A stretch of 64,000 bases of DNA, taken from Gammaproteobacteria bacterium (GTDB lineage: Bacteria > Pseudomonadota > Gammaproteobacteria > Burkholderiales > Burkholderiaceae_C). Numbering within the stretch: position 1 is the first letter of the stretch; every line of letters begins with the position of its first letter. Where the stretch lies: the NCBI GenBank assembly GCA_018828125.1, contig JAHJWB010000016.1, positions 158,197 to 222,196 of the forward strand, read 5' to 3'. Shown here piece by piece: positions 53,350 to 62,292 of this stretch. The notes below the pieces were generated by a model. The model was not told the origin of the DNA, did no database searches, and saw nothing but the letters and a program-made list of their open reading frames with translations. Made by a program: the position numbers and the translations under genes.

Positions 53350-54626
53350 TCGTCGCGATTTTTGTGGTGTCGCTGTTGGCGGCCATGGCACTGGGTGTGC
53401 CCATTGCGTTTGCGCTGATGACCTGCAGCATGGCCATGATGGCCTACATGGGCATTTTCGACGCGCAGATCATGGCGCAGAACATGCTGTCGGGCGCCGA
53501 CAGTTTTCCGCTCATGGCGATCCCGTTTTTTGTACTGGCCGGCGAGCTGATGAACGCTGGCGGCATATCGCGCCGCATTGTGGATGTGGCCGGTGCCTGG
53601 GTGGGGCACTTCAAGGGCGGCCTGGGGTATGTGGCCATCTTTGCGTGCGTCATCATGGCCTCGCTGTCGGGCTCGGCCATTGCCGACACGGCAGCAGTGG
53701 CGGCATTGCTCATCCCGATGATGCGCAAGGCGGGCTACAACGTGCCCCGTGCCTCGGGTCTCATTGCGTCGGGTGGCATCATCGCGCCCATCATTCCGCC
53801 GTCCATCGGGTTTGTGATGCTGGGCGTGGTGGGCAATATTTCCATCACCAAGCTGTTCATTGCGGGCATCGTGCCGGGCTTGATGATGGCGGCGGCGCTG
53901 GTGCTGACCTGGGTGTACCAGGCCAAGCGCGACGACATGCCGCGCGGCGACAAGATGCCCATGCGGGCGCGGCTGTCTGCCACCGCAGCGGGTTTTTGGG
54001 CGCTGATGTTGCCGCTGCTGATTGTGGGCGGGCTCAAGGCGGGTTACTTCACCCCTACCGAAGCCGCCGTCGTGGCCGTGGCCTATGCCCTGTTCATCGG
54101 CTTTGTGGTGTACCGCGAGCTGCGCGTGTCCATGCTGTACGGCCTGCTGCTGGCGGCCGCCAAAACATCGGCAGTCGTCATGTTCCTCGTCGCTGCGGCG
54201 CAGGTGTCGGCCTGGCTCATTGCGGCCGCCAACATCCCCATGGTGGTGGCCGACATGCTGCAGCCCCTGGCCAGCAACCCCGTGCTGCTGATGGCGGCCA
54301 TCATGGCGATTGTTTTTGTGGTGGGCACCGCGCTGGACTTTGCGCCCACCATCCTCATCCTGGTGCCGGTGCTGATGCCCGTGGTGCGCATGGCGGGCAT
54401 CGACCCGGTGTACTTTGGCGTGCTGTTCATCATGAACAACGCCATCGGGCTGATCACCCCGCCCGTGGGCACCGTGCTGAACGTGGTGTGCGGGGTGGCC
54501 AAAGAGCGCATGGAGCCGGTGATCCGCGCTGTGTTGCCTTACCTGCTGGCGCAAATGACGGTATTGCTGCTGCTCATCCTCTTCCCGCGGCTGGTGCTGG
54601 CGCCGATGCAGTTCTTCACACGCTGA
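53346..54626 (+). CDS. TRAP transporter large permease (DctM type)
   Basis: A 426-residue DctM-like membrane subunit, the sodium-coupled importing channel. About twelve hydrophobic segments are seen. Family motifs: PFFVLAGELMNAGGISRRIVD, SLSGSAIADTAAVAALLIPMM, ASGGIIAPIIPPSIGFVMLG, and TPPVGTVLNVVCGVAKERME. It ends 11 bases inside the 3' end of the convergent methyltransferase gene. Confidence 0.93.
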   Translation: MIVAIFVVSLLAAMALGVPIAFALMTCSMAMMAYMGIFDAQIMAQNMLSGADSFPLMAIPFFVLAGELMNAGGISRRIVDVAGAWVGHFKGGLGYVAIFACVIMASLSGSAIADTAAVAALLIPMMRKAGYNVPRASGLIASGGIIAPIIPPSIGFVMLGVVGNISITKLFIAGIVPGLMMAAALVLTWVYQAKRDDMPRGDKMPMRARLSATAAGFWALMLPLLIVGGLKAGYFTPTEAAVVAVAYALFIGFVVYRELRVSMLYGLLLAAAKTSAVVMFLVAAAQVSAWLIAAANIPMVVADMLQPLASNPVLLMAAIMAIVFVVGTALDFAPTILILVPVLMPVVRMAGIDPVYFGVLFIMNNAIGLITPPVGTVLNVVCGVAKERMEPVIRAVLPYLLAQMTVLLLLILFPRLVLAPMQFFTR

Positions 54627-55620
54627 TGGCGCCGCCTTTCTGCCCGCCGGTGGCGGCGGGCAGGTCGCCCAGCAAAGGCGCCTGGTACACCAGCACCTTC
54701 AGCGCGCGCTGCTCGTCCACATCGGCAAACACCGGCGGGTTGGCCACGCGCTCCACAAACTGCAGTTCGGGCGCCAGTTCGCGCATCTGGTCCTGCAAAA
54801 AGGCGAGGCCCAGCTCGGGCGCGTTCAGGCACAGCAACGCATGGCCGCCGGGTGCCAGCAGGTCGGGCAGGCGGCGCATCAGGCGGGCGTAGTCCTTGGT
54901 GGCCACAAAGCTGCCCTTCTGGTAGCTGGGCGGGTCCACGATGACCAGGCCATACGGCCCGCTGCGGTTGATCTTGCCCCAGCTGCTGAAGATGTCGTGC
55001 GGCAAAAACGCGGCGCCGGTGGTGATCCCGTTGAGCTGGTGGTTCTGCTGCCCCACGCCAATGGCGCCGTGGCTCATGTCCACGTTGACCACCTGCCGGG
55101 CGCCCGCCTGCAGCGCCACCACCGAAAACGCGCAGGTGTAGGCAAACAGGTTCAGCACCTTCAGGCCATAGCGGTCGGTGCTGCGGGCGGCGGCGTAGTC
55201 TCGCACCCAGCGGCGGCCTTCGGCCATGTCCAGGAACAGGCCGTGGTTCTGGCCTCGCAGCACATGCACGCGGTAACGCGCGCCCGCCTCTGTGACCACA
55301 TGCGGGTCGGGCACGGCGCCCGCCATCAGCCGCGTTTCGCTGCGGCCCTCGATGCGCAAGGCCTCGCCCCGGTGCTGAAACACCCAGTTCAGCGGCTCGC
55401 CCGCCGGTGCGATCTGCGCCCAGCGCAACTCCAGCGCAGCGCCGATGGCGGCCAGTTGCTCGTCGGTGGCCGGTGCAAAGCTGGTCAGGACGAAGACGGG
55501 CGGGTATGCGTCCAGCACCCACTGCTCATCGCCGGGATGTTTGCCGCCCCGGCCGTGAAAGATGCGCGTGGCGTCGGTGGGCAAAGGCATGGAGGCAATG
55601 GTGTCGAGCAGGGATTGCAT
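54616..55620 (-). CDS. Class I SAM-dependent methyltransferase (RlmI/RlmK-like)
   Basis: A 334-residue methyltransferase of the COG1092-like group. SAM motif I is LNLFAYTCAFSVVALQAGAR; motif IV is VIVDPPSYQKGSF, the DPPSY pattern typical of 23S rRNA m5C or m2G enzymes. The N-terminal region (FLDMAEGRRWVRDY) fits. No PUA domain is visible. ATG 55620 is used; a repeat copy lies immediately upstream. The target is not certain. Confidence 0.85.
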   Translation of the reverse strand: MQSLLDTIASMPLPTDATRIFHGRGGKHPGDEQWVLDAYPPVFVLTSFAPATDEQLAAIGAALELRWAQIAPAGEPLNWVFQHRGEALRIEGRSETRLMAGAVPDPHVVTEAGARYRVHVLRGQNHGLFLDMAEGRRWVRDYAAARSTDRYGLKVLNLFAYTCAFSVVALQAGARQVVNVDMSHGAIGVGQQNHQLNGITTGAAFLPHDIFSSWGKINRSGPYGLVIVDPPSYQKGSFVATKDYARLMRRLPDLLAPGGHALLCLNAPELGLAFLQDQMRELAPELQFVERVANPPVFADVDEQRALKVLVYQAPLLGDLPAATGGQKGGAISV

Positions 55621-55641
55621 GAAGAAATTTGAATGTTTTAT

Positions 55642-55677
55642 GGCTTTAGCGCTTATCTGCAAAGCGCTGTCAGCTAT
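55642..55677 (+). repeat. Palindromic intergenic repeat, copy 9
   Basis: GGCTTTAGCGCTTATC and AAAGCGCTGTCAGCTAT, 21 bases before the methyltransferase start and 61 bases after the LysR stop. Confidence 0.83.
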
Positions 55678-55738
55678 CAATTTTGATGAAATGGTGTGAT
55701 CTGCGGGGCTTGCACTGCAACCGCATCGTGGGCGGAAG

Positions 55739-56659
55739 TCATGCCCTCTCCTGGGCAGCATGGGCACCGCCCTTCGCCGTCGCCTGCAAATGCGCCACCA
55801 GCGCCGCTGCAAATCCCGACAGCAGCGCGCCCTTGCGGGTGCAGATCTGCAGGTCGCGCTGCGCCCAGGGCTCGTTCATGGCCAGCACCACGGGCGGCTC
55901 GGACAGGCCCGACGTGTTGACCGCGCTGAGCGGCACCATGCCAATGCCCACCCCCGCGCCCACCATGCGGCACACGGCCTCGAAGCTGCGCACCTGAATG
56001 CGCACGTCCAGGTGGTGGCCCAGCGCTGCTGCCGCATTGGTGGTGAAGGTGTGAATCGACGATCCCGCATGCAGCATCACAAACGGGTGGCCCAGCACCT
56101 CGGCAAACCCCACGCCTTGGCGGGACGACAGCGCATGTCCCCGGGGCACGATGAGCACCAGACGGTCTTGCCGATAGGGCAGCAGGTCTACGCTGGCGTT
56201 GTGGCCGCTGTCGGCCAGCACGCCCACATCCACTTCGCCACCGGCCACGGCCACCACGATGTCCGTGCTGGTTCGCTCTTCAAGGCTGACGCTGACCTGC
56301 GGGTGCTGGCGCAAAAAATCGGCCAGATCGTCGGGCAAATAGGTGTGCGTGGCATGCGTGTTGGCCCACAGGCTGACATGGCCGCGTATGCCCGTGGCAA
56401 ATGGCGACAGGTTGGCGTGCATCTGCTCCAGGCTGGCCAGCACCTGACGGGCATTGCGCAGCAGCGCCTCGCCCGCGCGGGTCAGTGTGACGCCGCGCGC
56501 CTGGCGGTCCAGCAGCGTGGCGTTGAGCGCGTCCTCCAGCCGACGGATGCGGTGGCTGGCCGACGACGGTGCCAAAAACGCGCGTGCTGCACCACGGGTG
56601 AGGTTGCCCTCTTCCGCAACCGCCACAAAAAGGCGCAGGTCCGTCAGGTCATAGTTCAT
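55739..56659 (-). CDS. LysR-family transcriptional regulator
   Basis: A 306-residue LysR regulator. The winged helix-turn-helix is EEGNLTRGAARAFLAPSSAS followed by HRIRRLEDALNATLLDR. The effector domain is ordinary in size, with PEP-like pocket residues SIHTFTTNA. ATG 56659 was chosen as homology begins at MNYDLTDLRLF. It is divergent from the EamA transporter and probably controls it. Confidence 0.91.
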   Translation of the reverse strand: MNYDLTDLRLFVAVAEEGNLTRGAARAFLAPSSASHRIRRLEDALNATLLDRQARGVTLTRAGEALLRNARQVLASLEQMHANLSPFATGIRGHVSLWANTHATHTYLPDDLADFLRQHPQVSVSLEERTSTDIVVAVAGGEVDVGVLADSGHNASVDLLPYRQDRLVLIVPRGHALSSRQGVGFAEVLGHPFVMLHAGSSIHTFTTNAAAALGHHLDVRIQVRSFEAVCRMVGAGVGIGMVPLSAVNTSGLSEPPVVLAMNEPWAQRDLQICTRKGALLSGFAAALVAHLQATAKGGAHAAQERA

Positions 56660-56831
56660 GGGGGTGCTGTGTTCGTCTGCAACGAACGCTGGCTTGGGAG
56701 ATGGGCAATTGTGCCTTGCCGCAGATGCGCCGACCATTGAAAAACCGAACGAAGGAACGTGCGACCTGCCCGACACCGTCCGCACCCACCCTTCCCCTTT
56801 TTCCCTGTTCCCTTTTTCACCGGTTCATCCA

Positions 56832-57815
56832 TTGGCTACCTCAACGTCTCTCAAACCATGGTCCCCCGAACGCGTAGGGCTGGCCCTGGCCGTGCTTGCA
56901 GCGTTCGGCTTTTCGTTCAAAGCCATTTTTGTGAAGCTGGCCTACGCCGTGCCCCAGGCGGTGCCGGTGGACTCGGTCACGCTGCTGGCGCTGCGCATGC
57001 TGTTTTCGGTGCCGGTGTTCGCCTGGGTGGGATGGCGCGCCAGCCGCAACCTGCCACCCCTGGCCCGGCGCGACTGGCTGGCCGTGGTGGCGCTGGGCCT
57101 GCTGGGCTACTACGGCGCCAGCATTCTCGACTTTGTGGGGCTGCAATACATCACCGCCAGTCTGGAGCGGCTGATTCTGTTCACCTACCCCACCCTGACC
57201 ATCCTGATCGGCGTGCTGTTCCTGGGCAAAACCGCGTCGCGCCGGGAGTTGGCGGCATTGCTGCTGTCGTACGCCGGCATCGGCCTAGCGTTTGCGCACG
57301 ACCTGCATGTAGCGGGCGATACCCGCGCCGTGCTGGTGGGCGCGGGCTTTGTGTTTGGCTCGGCAGTGTCGTACGCGTTCTACCAGGCAGGCAGCGAGCC
57401 CGCCATACGCCGCCTGGGCGCCGCACGCTTTACTGCGCTGGCCATGCTGGTGTCCACCGTTGCCACCCTGCTGCACTTTGCCGCCACCCAACCCACCGCT
57501 GCACTGGCGCAGCCCGCGCCGGTGTACCTGCATGCCATGGGCATGGCGCTGTTCTCCACCGTGCTGCCTGTGTTCATGACCTCCGCTGCCATCCGCCGCA
57601 TTGGCGCACCCAAGACGGCGCTCATCGGCACGCTGGGGCCCATCCTCACGATCTTCTTCAGCGCTTGGCTGCTGGGCGAGCCGTTGACCGCCTGGCAAAT
57701 GGGCGGCGCGGGATTGGTGCTGGCGGGGGTGCTGCTGATCAGCAAACGGCCGGTGGCCACCGTGGCAAAGCCGCAAGCTGCGTTTGCGCCAGTCCGTCCG
57801 GGCACCACCCAGTGA
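56832..57815 (+). CDS. EamA/DMT-family permease
   Basis: A 327-residue transporter with two EamA repeats and about ten helices. Marks: GLALAVLAAFGFSFKAIFVK at the start, FLGKTASRRELAALLLSYAG closing repeat one, and LLGEPLTAWQMGGAGLVLAG closing repeat two. No ATG is well placed: TTG 56832 is the best start, and GTG 56874 is an alternative. It is divergent from a LysR gene. The substrate is unknown. Confidence 0.83.
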   Translation: MATSTSLKPWSPERVGLALAVLAAFGFSFKAIFVKLAYAVPQAVPVDSVTLLALRMLFSVPVFAWVGWRASRNLPPLARRDWLAVVALGLLGYYGASILDFVGLQYITASLERLILFTYPTLTILIGVLFLGKTASRRELAALLLSYAGIGLAFAHDLHVAGDTRAVLVGAGFVFGSAVSYAFYQAGSEPAIRRLGAARFTALAMLVSTVATLLHFAATQPTAALAQPAPVYLHAMGMALFSTVLPVFMTSAAIRRIGAPKTALIGTLGPILTIFFSAWLLGEPLTAWQMGGAGLVLAGVLLISKRPVATVAKPQAAFAPVRPGTTQ

Positions 57816-57867
57816 CACAGTGACCCAGTGACACAGGGGCAAAGCGCCAGCGGCTACTGGTTCAGGC

Positions 57868-59316
57868 TCACCGCAGCCCCAACCGCGTCAGCTTCTTGAC
57901 CAGCCCCACCCGCGATATCCCCAGCCGCCGCGCTGCCTCTGACTGGTTGCCGCCCGCTGCGGCCAGGGTGTCGCGCACCATGCGCACTTCCAGCTCCATC
58001 AGCGCGGCGTCCAGCGGGCCGGTGCTGCTGGGCGGGGGCGTTGCTGCGTCTGGTTTGGCAAGCGCGGCCGGGTCGGCCATGTCGCCGCTGGCCAGTTGCA
58101 GCAGTTCGGCGTCCACCTCACGTTGGTCGGGCATCAGCAAGGCACCGGCAGATTCGACCACCGCCTTCAACTCGCGCACGTTGCCGGGCCACTCGCGCGC
58201 CATCAGCCATGCCAGGGCACTGGGCGACAGGCTGGCGCGCTGGGACACGCGGTGCAAAAAGCGGGTGGCCAGCAGCGGGATGTCGGCGGGGCGCTCGGCA
58301 ATTGACGGCGTGCGCAGCACTACGCCCTTCAGGCGGTAGAACAAATCCTCGCGGAAGGTGCCCTCGCGCACCATGGCCTCCAGGTCGCGGTGGGTGGCGG
58401 CCACCACGCGGGCGTCGGCGTGTTTTTGCACGCGGCCACCCACGGGCACAAAAGCGCCCTCTTGCAAAAACCGCAGCAGCTTGACCTGCATGGGCGGCGG
58501 CATTTCACCCACCTCGTCCAAGAAAAGCGTGCCGCCGTGCGCGGCCTCCACCAGCCCGGGCTGGTCGCGGTAGGCCCCGGTAAAGCTGCCCTTCATGTGG
58601 CCGAACAGCTCGCTCTCCAGCAACTCGGCCGACAGCGCCCCGCAGTGGATGGCCACAAACGGCTCGGCCCGGCGGGCGCTGCAGGCGTGCAGCGCGCGCG
58701 CCACCAGCTCTTTGCCGGTGCCCGTGGGGCCCAGCACCAGCACGCTGACGTGGGTGGGCGCCACGCGGCGCACCAGGGCGCGCAGTTGCACCGTGGCCGC
58801 CGCCTGCCCCACCATGCCCAAATCGTCCAGCGACTGGCCTTCGCGCAGGGCTACCAGTTCGGCGTCCAGCCGCGCCTTGCGCAGGCCGCGCGCCACCACA
58901 AACTGCAGCATTTCGGGGTTGATGGGCTTGGTCAAAAAGTCCCACGCGCCCAGCTCTGCCGCGCGCAGGGCCAGGGCGTGGTCGCCATGCCCCGTCAACA
59001 CCACCACCGGCACGCGGGCAAAACGCGGGATCAGCTCCAGTCCCTTCTCCGGGTCCATGTGCGGCGGCATGGCCAGGTCCAGCAGCACCAGCTCGGGCCG
59101 GTGTTTGGCAAACGCCGCCAGGGCCTGGTCGCCATCGCCCGCCAGCGACACGGTGTGGCCCAGGTTGCGCAAAAAGGCGCCGCCCAGGCGCTGAAACGCG
59201 GCCTCGTCGTCCACCAGCAGGATGTGGCCCGGCGCGGGCGCGCTTTGTGCCCCTGCGTCGGGCTCGTTGTCTGCAGTGGGTGCGGTGAAGGGGGTTGTTG
59301 TGGTCATGGCAGTCAT
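57868..59316 (-). CDS. NtrC-family sigma-54-dependent response regulator
   Basis: A 482-residue response regulator. The receiver has Asp36, Asp37, phosphoacceptor Asp80 (LVLLDLAMPP) and Lys130. The AAA+ domain has Walker A GPTGTGKE (196-203), the sigma-54 contact loop GSFTGA (243-248; GAFTGA is the usual form), and Walker B TLFLDE. The Fis-type helix-turn-helix is NQSEAARRLGISRVGLVKK. Its ATG overlaps the kinase TGA (ATGA). It is the presumed activator of the divergent sigma-54 promoter at 61378. Confidence 0.92.
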   Translation of the reverse strand: MTAMTTTTPFTAPTADNEPDAGAQSAPAPGHILLVDDEAAFQRLGGAFLRNLGHTVSLAGDGDQALAAFAKHRPELVLLDLAMPPHMDPEKGLELIPRFARVPVVVLTGHGDHALALRAAELGAWDFLTKPINPEMLQFVVARGLRKARLDAELVALREGQSLDDLGMVGQAAATVQLRALVRRVAPTHVSVLVLGPTGTGKELVARALHACSARRAEPFVAIHCGALSAELLESELFGHMKGSFTGAYRDQPGLVEAAHGGTLFLDEVGEMPPPMQVKLLRFLQEGAFVPVGGRVQKHADARVVAATHRDLEAMVREGTFREDLFYRLKGVVLRTPSIAERPADIPLLATRFLHRVSQRASLSPSALAWLMAREWPGNVRELKAVVESAGALLMPDQREVDAELLQLASGDMADPAALAKPDAATPPPSSTGPLDAALMELEVRMVRDTLAAAGGNQSEAARRLGISRVGLVKKLTRLGLR

Positions 59317-61220
59317 GGCTGGGGCGCGGCCGTCGTTGTCGTCTGCTCTGTCGGCGCCAGCGGAAAACGCAGCGTGAAGCAGGTGGTCCAGGGCGCGCGC
59401 TCGGTCAGCGCTACCGACCCGCCGTGCGCCGCCATGATGCGGGCCACGATGGCCAGGCCCAGCCCGGTACCGCCGGGGCTGCGCGATGCAAAGGGCTCGA
59501 ACAGGCGGCTGCGGATCTCCTCGGGCACGCCGGGGCCAGCGTCGCACACGTGAAGCAGCACCTCGGTGTCGGTGACGTCCGCGTCGATGTGAACGTGGCT
59601 GTGGGTGGTTGCCACCGCGCCGGGCTCGTCGCCACTGGCCGCATCGCCGCCATGGGCCATCGCAATGCGCGCGTTTTCAAACAGATTGGTCAGCGCCTGG
59701 TCCACCCGGCGCGGGTCGGCTTGCAGCATCAGCGGGCCATCCAGGCGGGCGCCAAAGCTCACGTCGGGCAGGCGCATGGCGGCGTTGCGCACGTGGGCGG
59801 CCAGGTCCAGGGGGCTTTTCGACAACTTCCAGGGCTTTGCAAAGTCCAGCAGGTCGTGCGTGAGGTTGGAGATGCGGCCCACCTGGTCGGCCACCTCGCG
59901 CCGTGTGTCCTCGGGCGCCATTGCCACAGCCATGGAGATGATGTTGAGCGGGTTGCGGATGTCATGCGCCACGGTGGCCGCCAGGGCGCCCAGCTCGGCC
60001 AGCCGGGCCTGCAACTGGCGCTCGCGCTCGCGGGCGGCAAACTGCTGCGCTTGTTCGACCCGCGCAGCGGCCTCGGCCACCACGGTGCCAAACAGCTCGG
60101 CCACGTGACGCGGGCCGGGGGGCGCGGCGTCCCACCCAAGCAAGGTGCTTTGCCAGCCGCCTTCGGCACGTTGGCACACCAGCTGAGGGGTGCTACCCGT
60201 GGGTGCGATGGGTGGGGTCGGCGGCATTGGTGCTGCGTCGCCAATGGACACCTCTACCTGGGCGCCAATGCGGTTGCTCAGCAGCGCGGCGGCCTGCTCT
60301 GCCAGGGCCTGCGGGGTCTCGGCCGACAGCAGCGCGCTGCGCCAGGCGCCCAGGTCGGCGATTGACACCTCGCCGCCGGGGTACACCAGCCGCTCGGCCA
60401 CGCGCCGCACGGGGCCGTTGAGCGCCAGCACACTGGCGGCCACGGCCAGCCCACCCAGCCAGCGCGACTCAAACGGCAGCAGCGGCGTCAGCGCCAACAC
60501 CCCGACCCCCAGCGCCAGCAACAGCGCCCACACCAGCGCCCGGCGCGCCCAGGTGTTGGCCACAAACACGCCGTAGCGCAAGATGCCGTAGACCAAGATC
60601 AGCGAATACAGCGGCAACCCCAGCAGCGGAAACGGGTACACCGGCCAGTCCAGCACCGCAATGCCGTACCCCGTCAGGCACAACATGCCCCACAGGCACG
60701 ACGCGGTCACCGCCGCAATCTGCCGCAGCTTTTGCCCGTCGCCCGCCCGCTGTGCGCGCAGCAGCGCATGCAGCAACACCGACACCCCGGCGATGCCCAA
60801 GATGACCCAGGCCATGCTGGCCACCCAGCCCACCGTATCGGCCACGGCAATCCAGCCGATGTCGCGGTGGTGCTCGATGTGCCCCGGCACCCACACCATG
60901 GCGGCAATGGTGGCCCCGGCCCCCAGCGCATAGGCTGCCGCCACGCCCCAGCGGCCCAGGTCCACCCGGCAAAACACGGTGCAGAAATGAAAGAACAGCG
61001 CCGAGGTGAACGGCGCGGTAGACAGCAACATCATCATCACCGGCTCGGTCTCTGGCCCCAGCCAGTTGGGCAGCTCGTTGCCCACCATCCACAGCGATAT
61101 GCCGATCAAAAACGCGGCCAGCAGCCGGGCCCCCGCCACACGGTCGGCCCAGGCAATCAGCACACCGGCCAGCACCAGCGTCTCCAGCAACGCAAACCCC
61201 AAAACCGCGTGGATCAGCAT
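59313..61220 (-). CDS. Membrane histidine kinase
   Basis: A 635-residue sensor kinase. The first about 260 residues form seven or eight hydrophobic helices (for example LLETLVLAGVLIAWADR, LPLYSLILVYGILRYGVF). A linker with a GAF-like stretch leads to the kinase core: His419 in VAHDIRNPLN, N box QALTNLFENARIAM, and G boxes DAGPGVPEEI, GGTGLGLAIVARIM. Start ATG 61220. It is coupled to the sigma-54 regulator. The sensed signal is unknown. Confidence 0.9.
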   Translation of the reverse strand: MLIHAVLGFALLETLVLAGVLIAWADRVAGARLLAAFLIGISLWMVGNELPNWLGPETEPVMMMLLSTAPFTSALFFHFCTVFCRVDLGRWGVAAAYALGAGATIAAMVWVPGHIEHHRDIGWIAVADTVGWVASMAWVILGIAGVSVLLHALLRAQRAGDGQKLRQIAAVTASCLWGMLCLTGYGIAVLDWPVYPFPLLGLPLYSLILVYGILRYGVFVANTWARRALVWALLLALGVGVLALTPLLPFESRWLGGLAVAASVLALNGPVRRVAERLVYPGGEVSIADLGAWRSALLSAETPQALAEQAAALLSNRIGAQVEVSIGDAAPMPPTPPIAPTGSTPQLVCQRAEGGWQSTLLGWDAAPPGPRHVAELFGTVVAEAAARVEQAQQFAARERERQLQARLAELGALAATVAHDIRNPLNIISMAVAMAPEDTRREVADQVGRISNLTHDLLDFAKPWKLSKSPLDLAAHVRNAAMRLPDVSFGARLDGPLMLQADPRRVDQALTNLFENARIAMAHGGDAASGDEPGAVATTHSHVHIDADVTDTEVLLHVCDAGPGVPEEIRSRLFEPFASRSPGGTGLGLAIVARIMAAHGGSVALTERAPWTTCFTLRFPLAPTEQTTTTAAPQP

Positions 61221-61348
61221 GTGCGGGCCGCCTGCAAGGCGCGGTGGGGGTGGGGGCGAATCATGGTGGCGACCTGTTCCTGGGGTTAACGGTTGGGGCG
61301 GCGCCCACTGTAAACCAAGTATGCAGGTGGCTGGGCAATTTCTAATTA

Positions 61349-61361
61349 AATCAAGCACTTG
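61349..61361 (+). promoter_or_regulatory. IHF-binding consensus
   Basis: AATCAAGCACTTG fits WATCAA-N4-TTR exactly. It lies 17 bases upstream of the sigma-54 -24 element, the usual place for a DNA-bending site between an activator and a sigma-54 promoter. Confidence 0.55.
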
Positions 61362-61377
61362 CAGCGGCCACCCGGGC

Positions 61378-61393
61378 TGGCACAAGTTTGGCA
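61378..61393 (+). promoter_or_regulatory. Sigma-54 (-24/-12) promoter of the DUF4166-SDR operon
   Basis: TGGCACAAGTTTGGCA has the GG (61379-61380) and GC (61391-61392) exactly 12 bases apart, and TGGCAC is perfect. Transcription would start near 61404, giving about 26 bases of leader. The divergent gene pair encodes a sigma-54 activator and its kinase. Confidence 0.65.
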
Positions 61394-61429
61394 ATAGACA
61401 AGGCAACCGCCACCTCCAGCGAGCCTGCC

Positions 61430-62242
61430 ATGTTTGCCTTTTTCACCGCCCCGTCTGCCAGCCGCCTGCCCCTTTCGGCCCGCCCATCGGCCAGTACCGC
61501 CCCGGTGCTGGACCTGCCCGCACTCGTTGGCGCCGCCGCCTGGGCCCGCCTGCCCGCCGCCGTGCAACGCCGCTTTGGCACTGCCCACGCCGACGTCACC
61601 TACCAAGGCCACCTCGACATGCGCTGCTCGGCCATTGGCCATGTGTATGCCGCGCTGGCCCGGCTGTGGGGCGGGCCGCTGACGCACCTGAACACCACCG
61701 CCGTGCCCACCACCGTGCGCGTCAGCAGCAACGGCTGCGGCGGTGTGGTGTGGGAGCGCCGGTTTCACGCCGACGCCACCGGCCGCGCCCCCGGCGCCGG
61801 GCGTGCAACCCATGCCGCCAGCGACTGCCGCACCGTGCGGTCCACCAAGGAGCTGGGCGCCGACGGCGGCCTGCTGGAGCGCACCGACGGCGGCCTGGCC
61901 ATGTCGCTCGACGTGCTGGAAGAAGACGGCGCCCTGGTCTTCCGCAGTCGCCGCTTCTGGTGGGTGGTGGGCGGGCTGCGTGTTGCCGTGCCCGCCCTGC
62001 TGACGCCCGGCACCTGCACCGTAGCGCACACCGACCTGGGCGGCGGCCTGTTCCGCTTCACGCTGAGCATGGACCACCCCTGGTGGGGCGAGACGTTCTA
62101 CCAGTCCGGCGTGTTTGTAGACCCGCACACCGACAGCAACGACCACCCCGGAGCCGACACACACACCCACACCACCCCCGGCACGCCCAGCGATTCGCTC
62201 GGCACCGATTCCCTCACCCACTCCGAAGGCACCCCCTCATGA
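61430..62242 (+). CDS. DUF4166 protein
   Basis: A 270-residue soluble protein of the DUF4166 family. WARLPAAVQRRFGTAHADVT, RVSSNGCGGVVWERRFHADA and MDHPWWGETFYQSGVF match the family, often found fused to or next to SDR proteins. ATG 61430 is favoured because an earlier TTG (61388) would lie inside the sigma-54 promoter. A His/Thr-rich tail (near 62150) comes from an AC-repeat tract. It overlaps the SDR gene by ATGA. Function unknown. Confidence 0.83.
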   Translation: MFAFFTAPSASRLPLSARPSASTAPVLDLPALVGAAAWARLPAAVQRRFGTAHADVTYQGHLDMRCSAIGHVYAALARLWGGPLTHLNTTAVPTTVRVSSNGCGGVVWERRFHADATGRAPGAGRATHAASDCRTVRSTKELGADGGLLERTDGGLAMSLDVLEEDGALVFRSRRFWWVVGGLRVAVPALLTPGTCTVAHTDLGGGLFRFTLSMDHPWWGETFYQSGVFVDPHTDSNDHPGADTHTHTTPGTPSDSLGTDSLTHSEGTPS

Positions 62243-62292
62243 ATGCCCTGAACTCCATGACCGCCCTCACCACCATGAGCGCCCTCAACCCC
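62239..62292 (+). repeat. Degenerate 18-base coding repeats at the SDR N-terminus
   Basis: Three units encode MNALNS, MTALTT and MSALNP, each beginning with ATG, so three starts are available at 62239, 62257 and 62275, plus one at 62293. The DNA units differ only in a few bases. Confidence 0.6.

Noticed and set aside
53235..54554. 439-codon minus-strand frame opposite the TRAP permease
   Set aside because: His/Asp/Gln-rich antisense shadow of a membrane gene.
57839..57860. Possible eleventh palindromic repeat
   Set aside because: Only half of one arm matches (AAAGCGCCAG); the second arm is missing.
61006..62238. Upstream extension of the SDR frame
   Set aside because: Low-complexity Arg/Pro-rich residues overlapping the kinase and DUF4166 genes; the ATGA-coupled start at 62239 is better.
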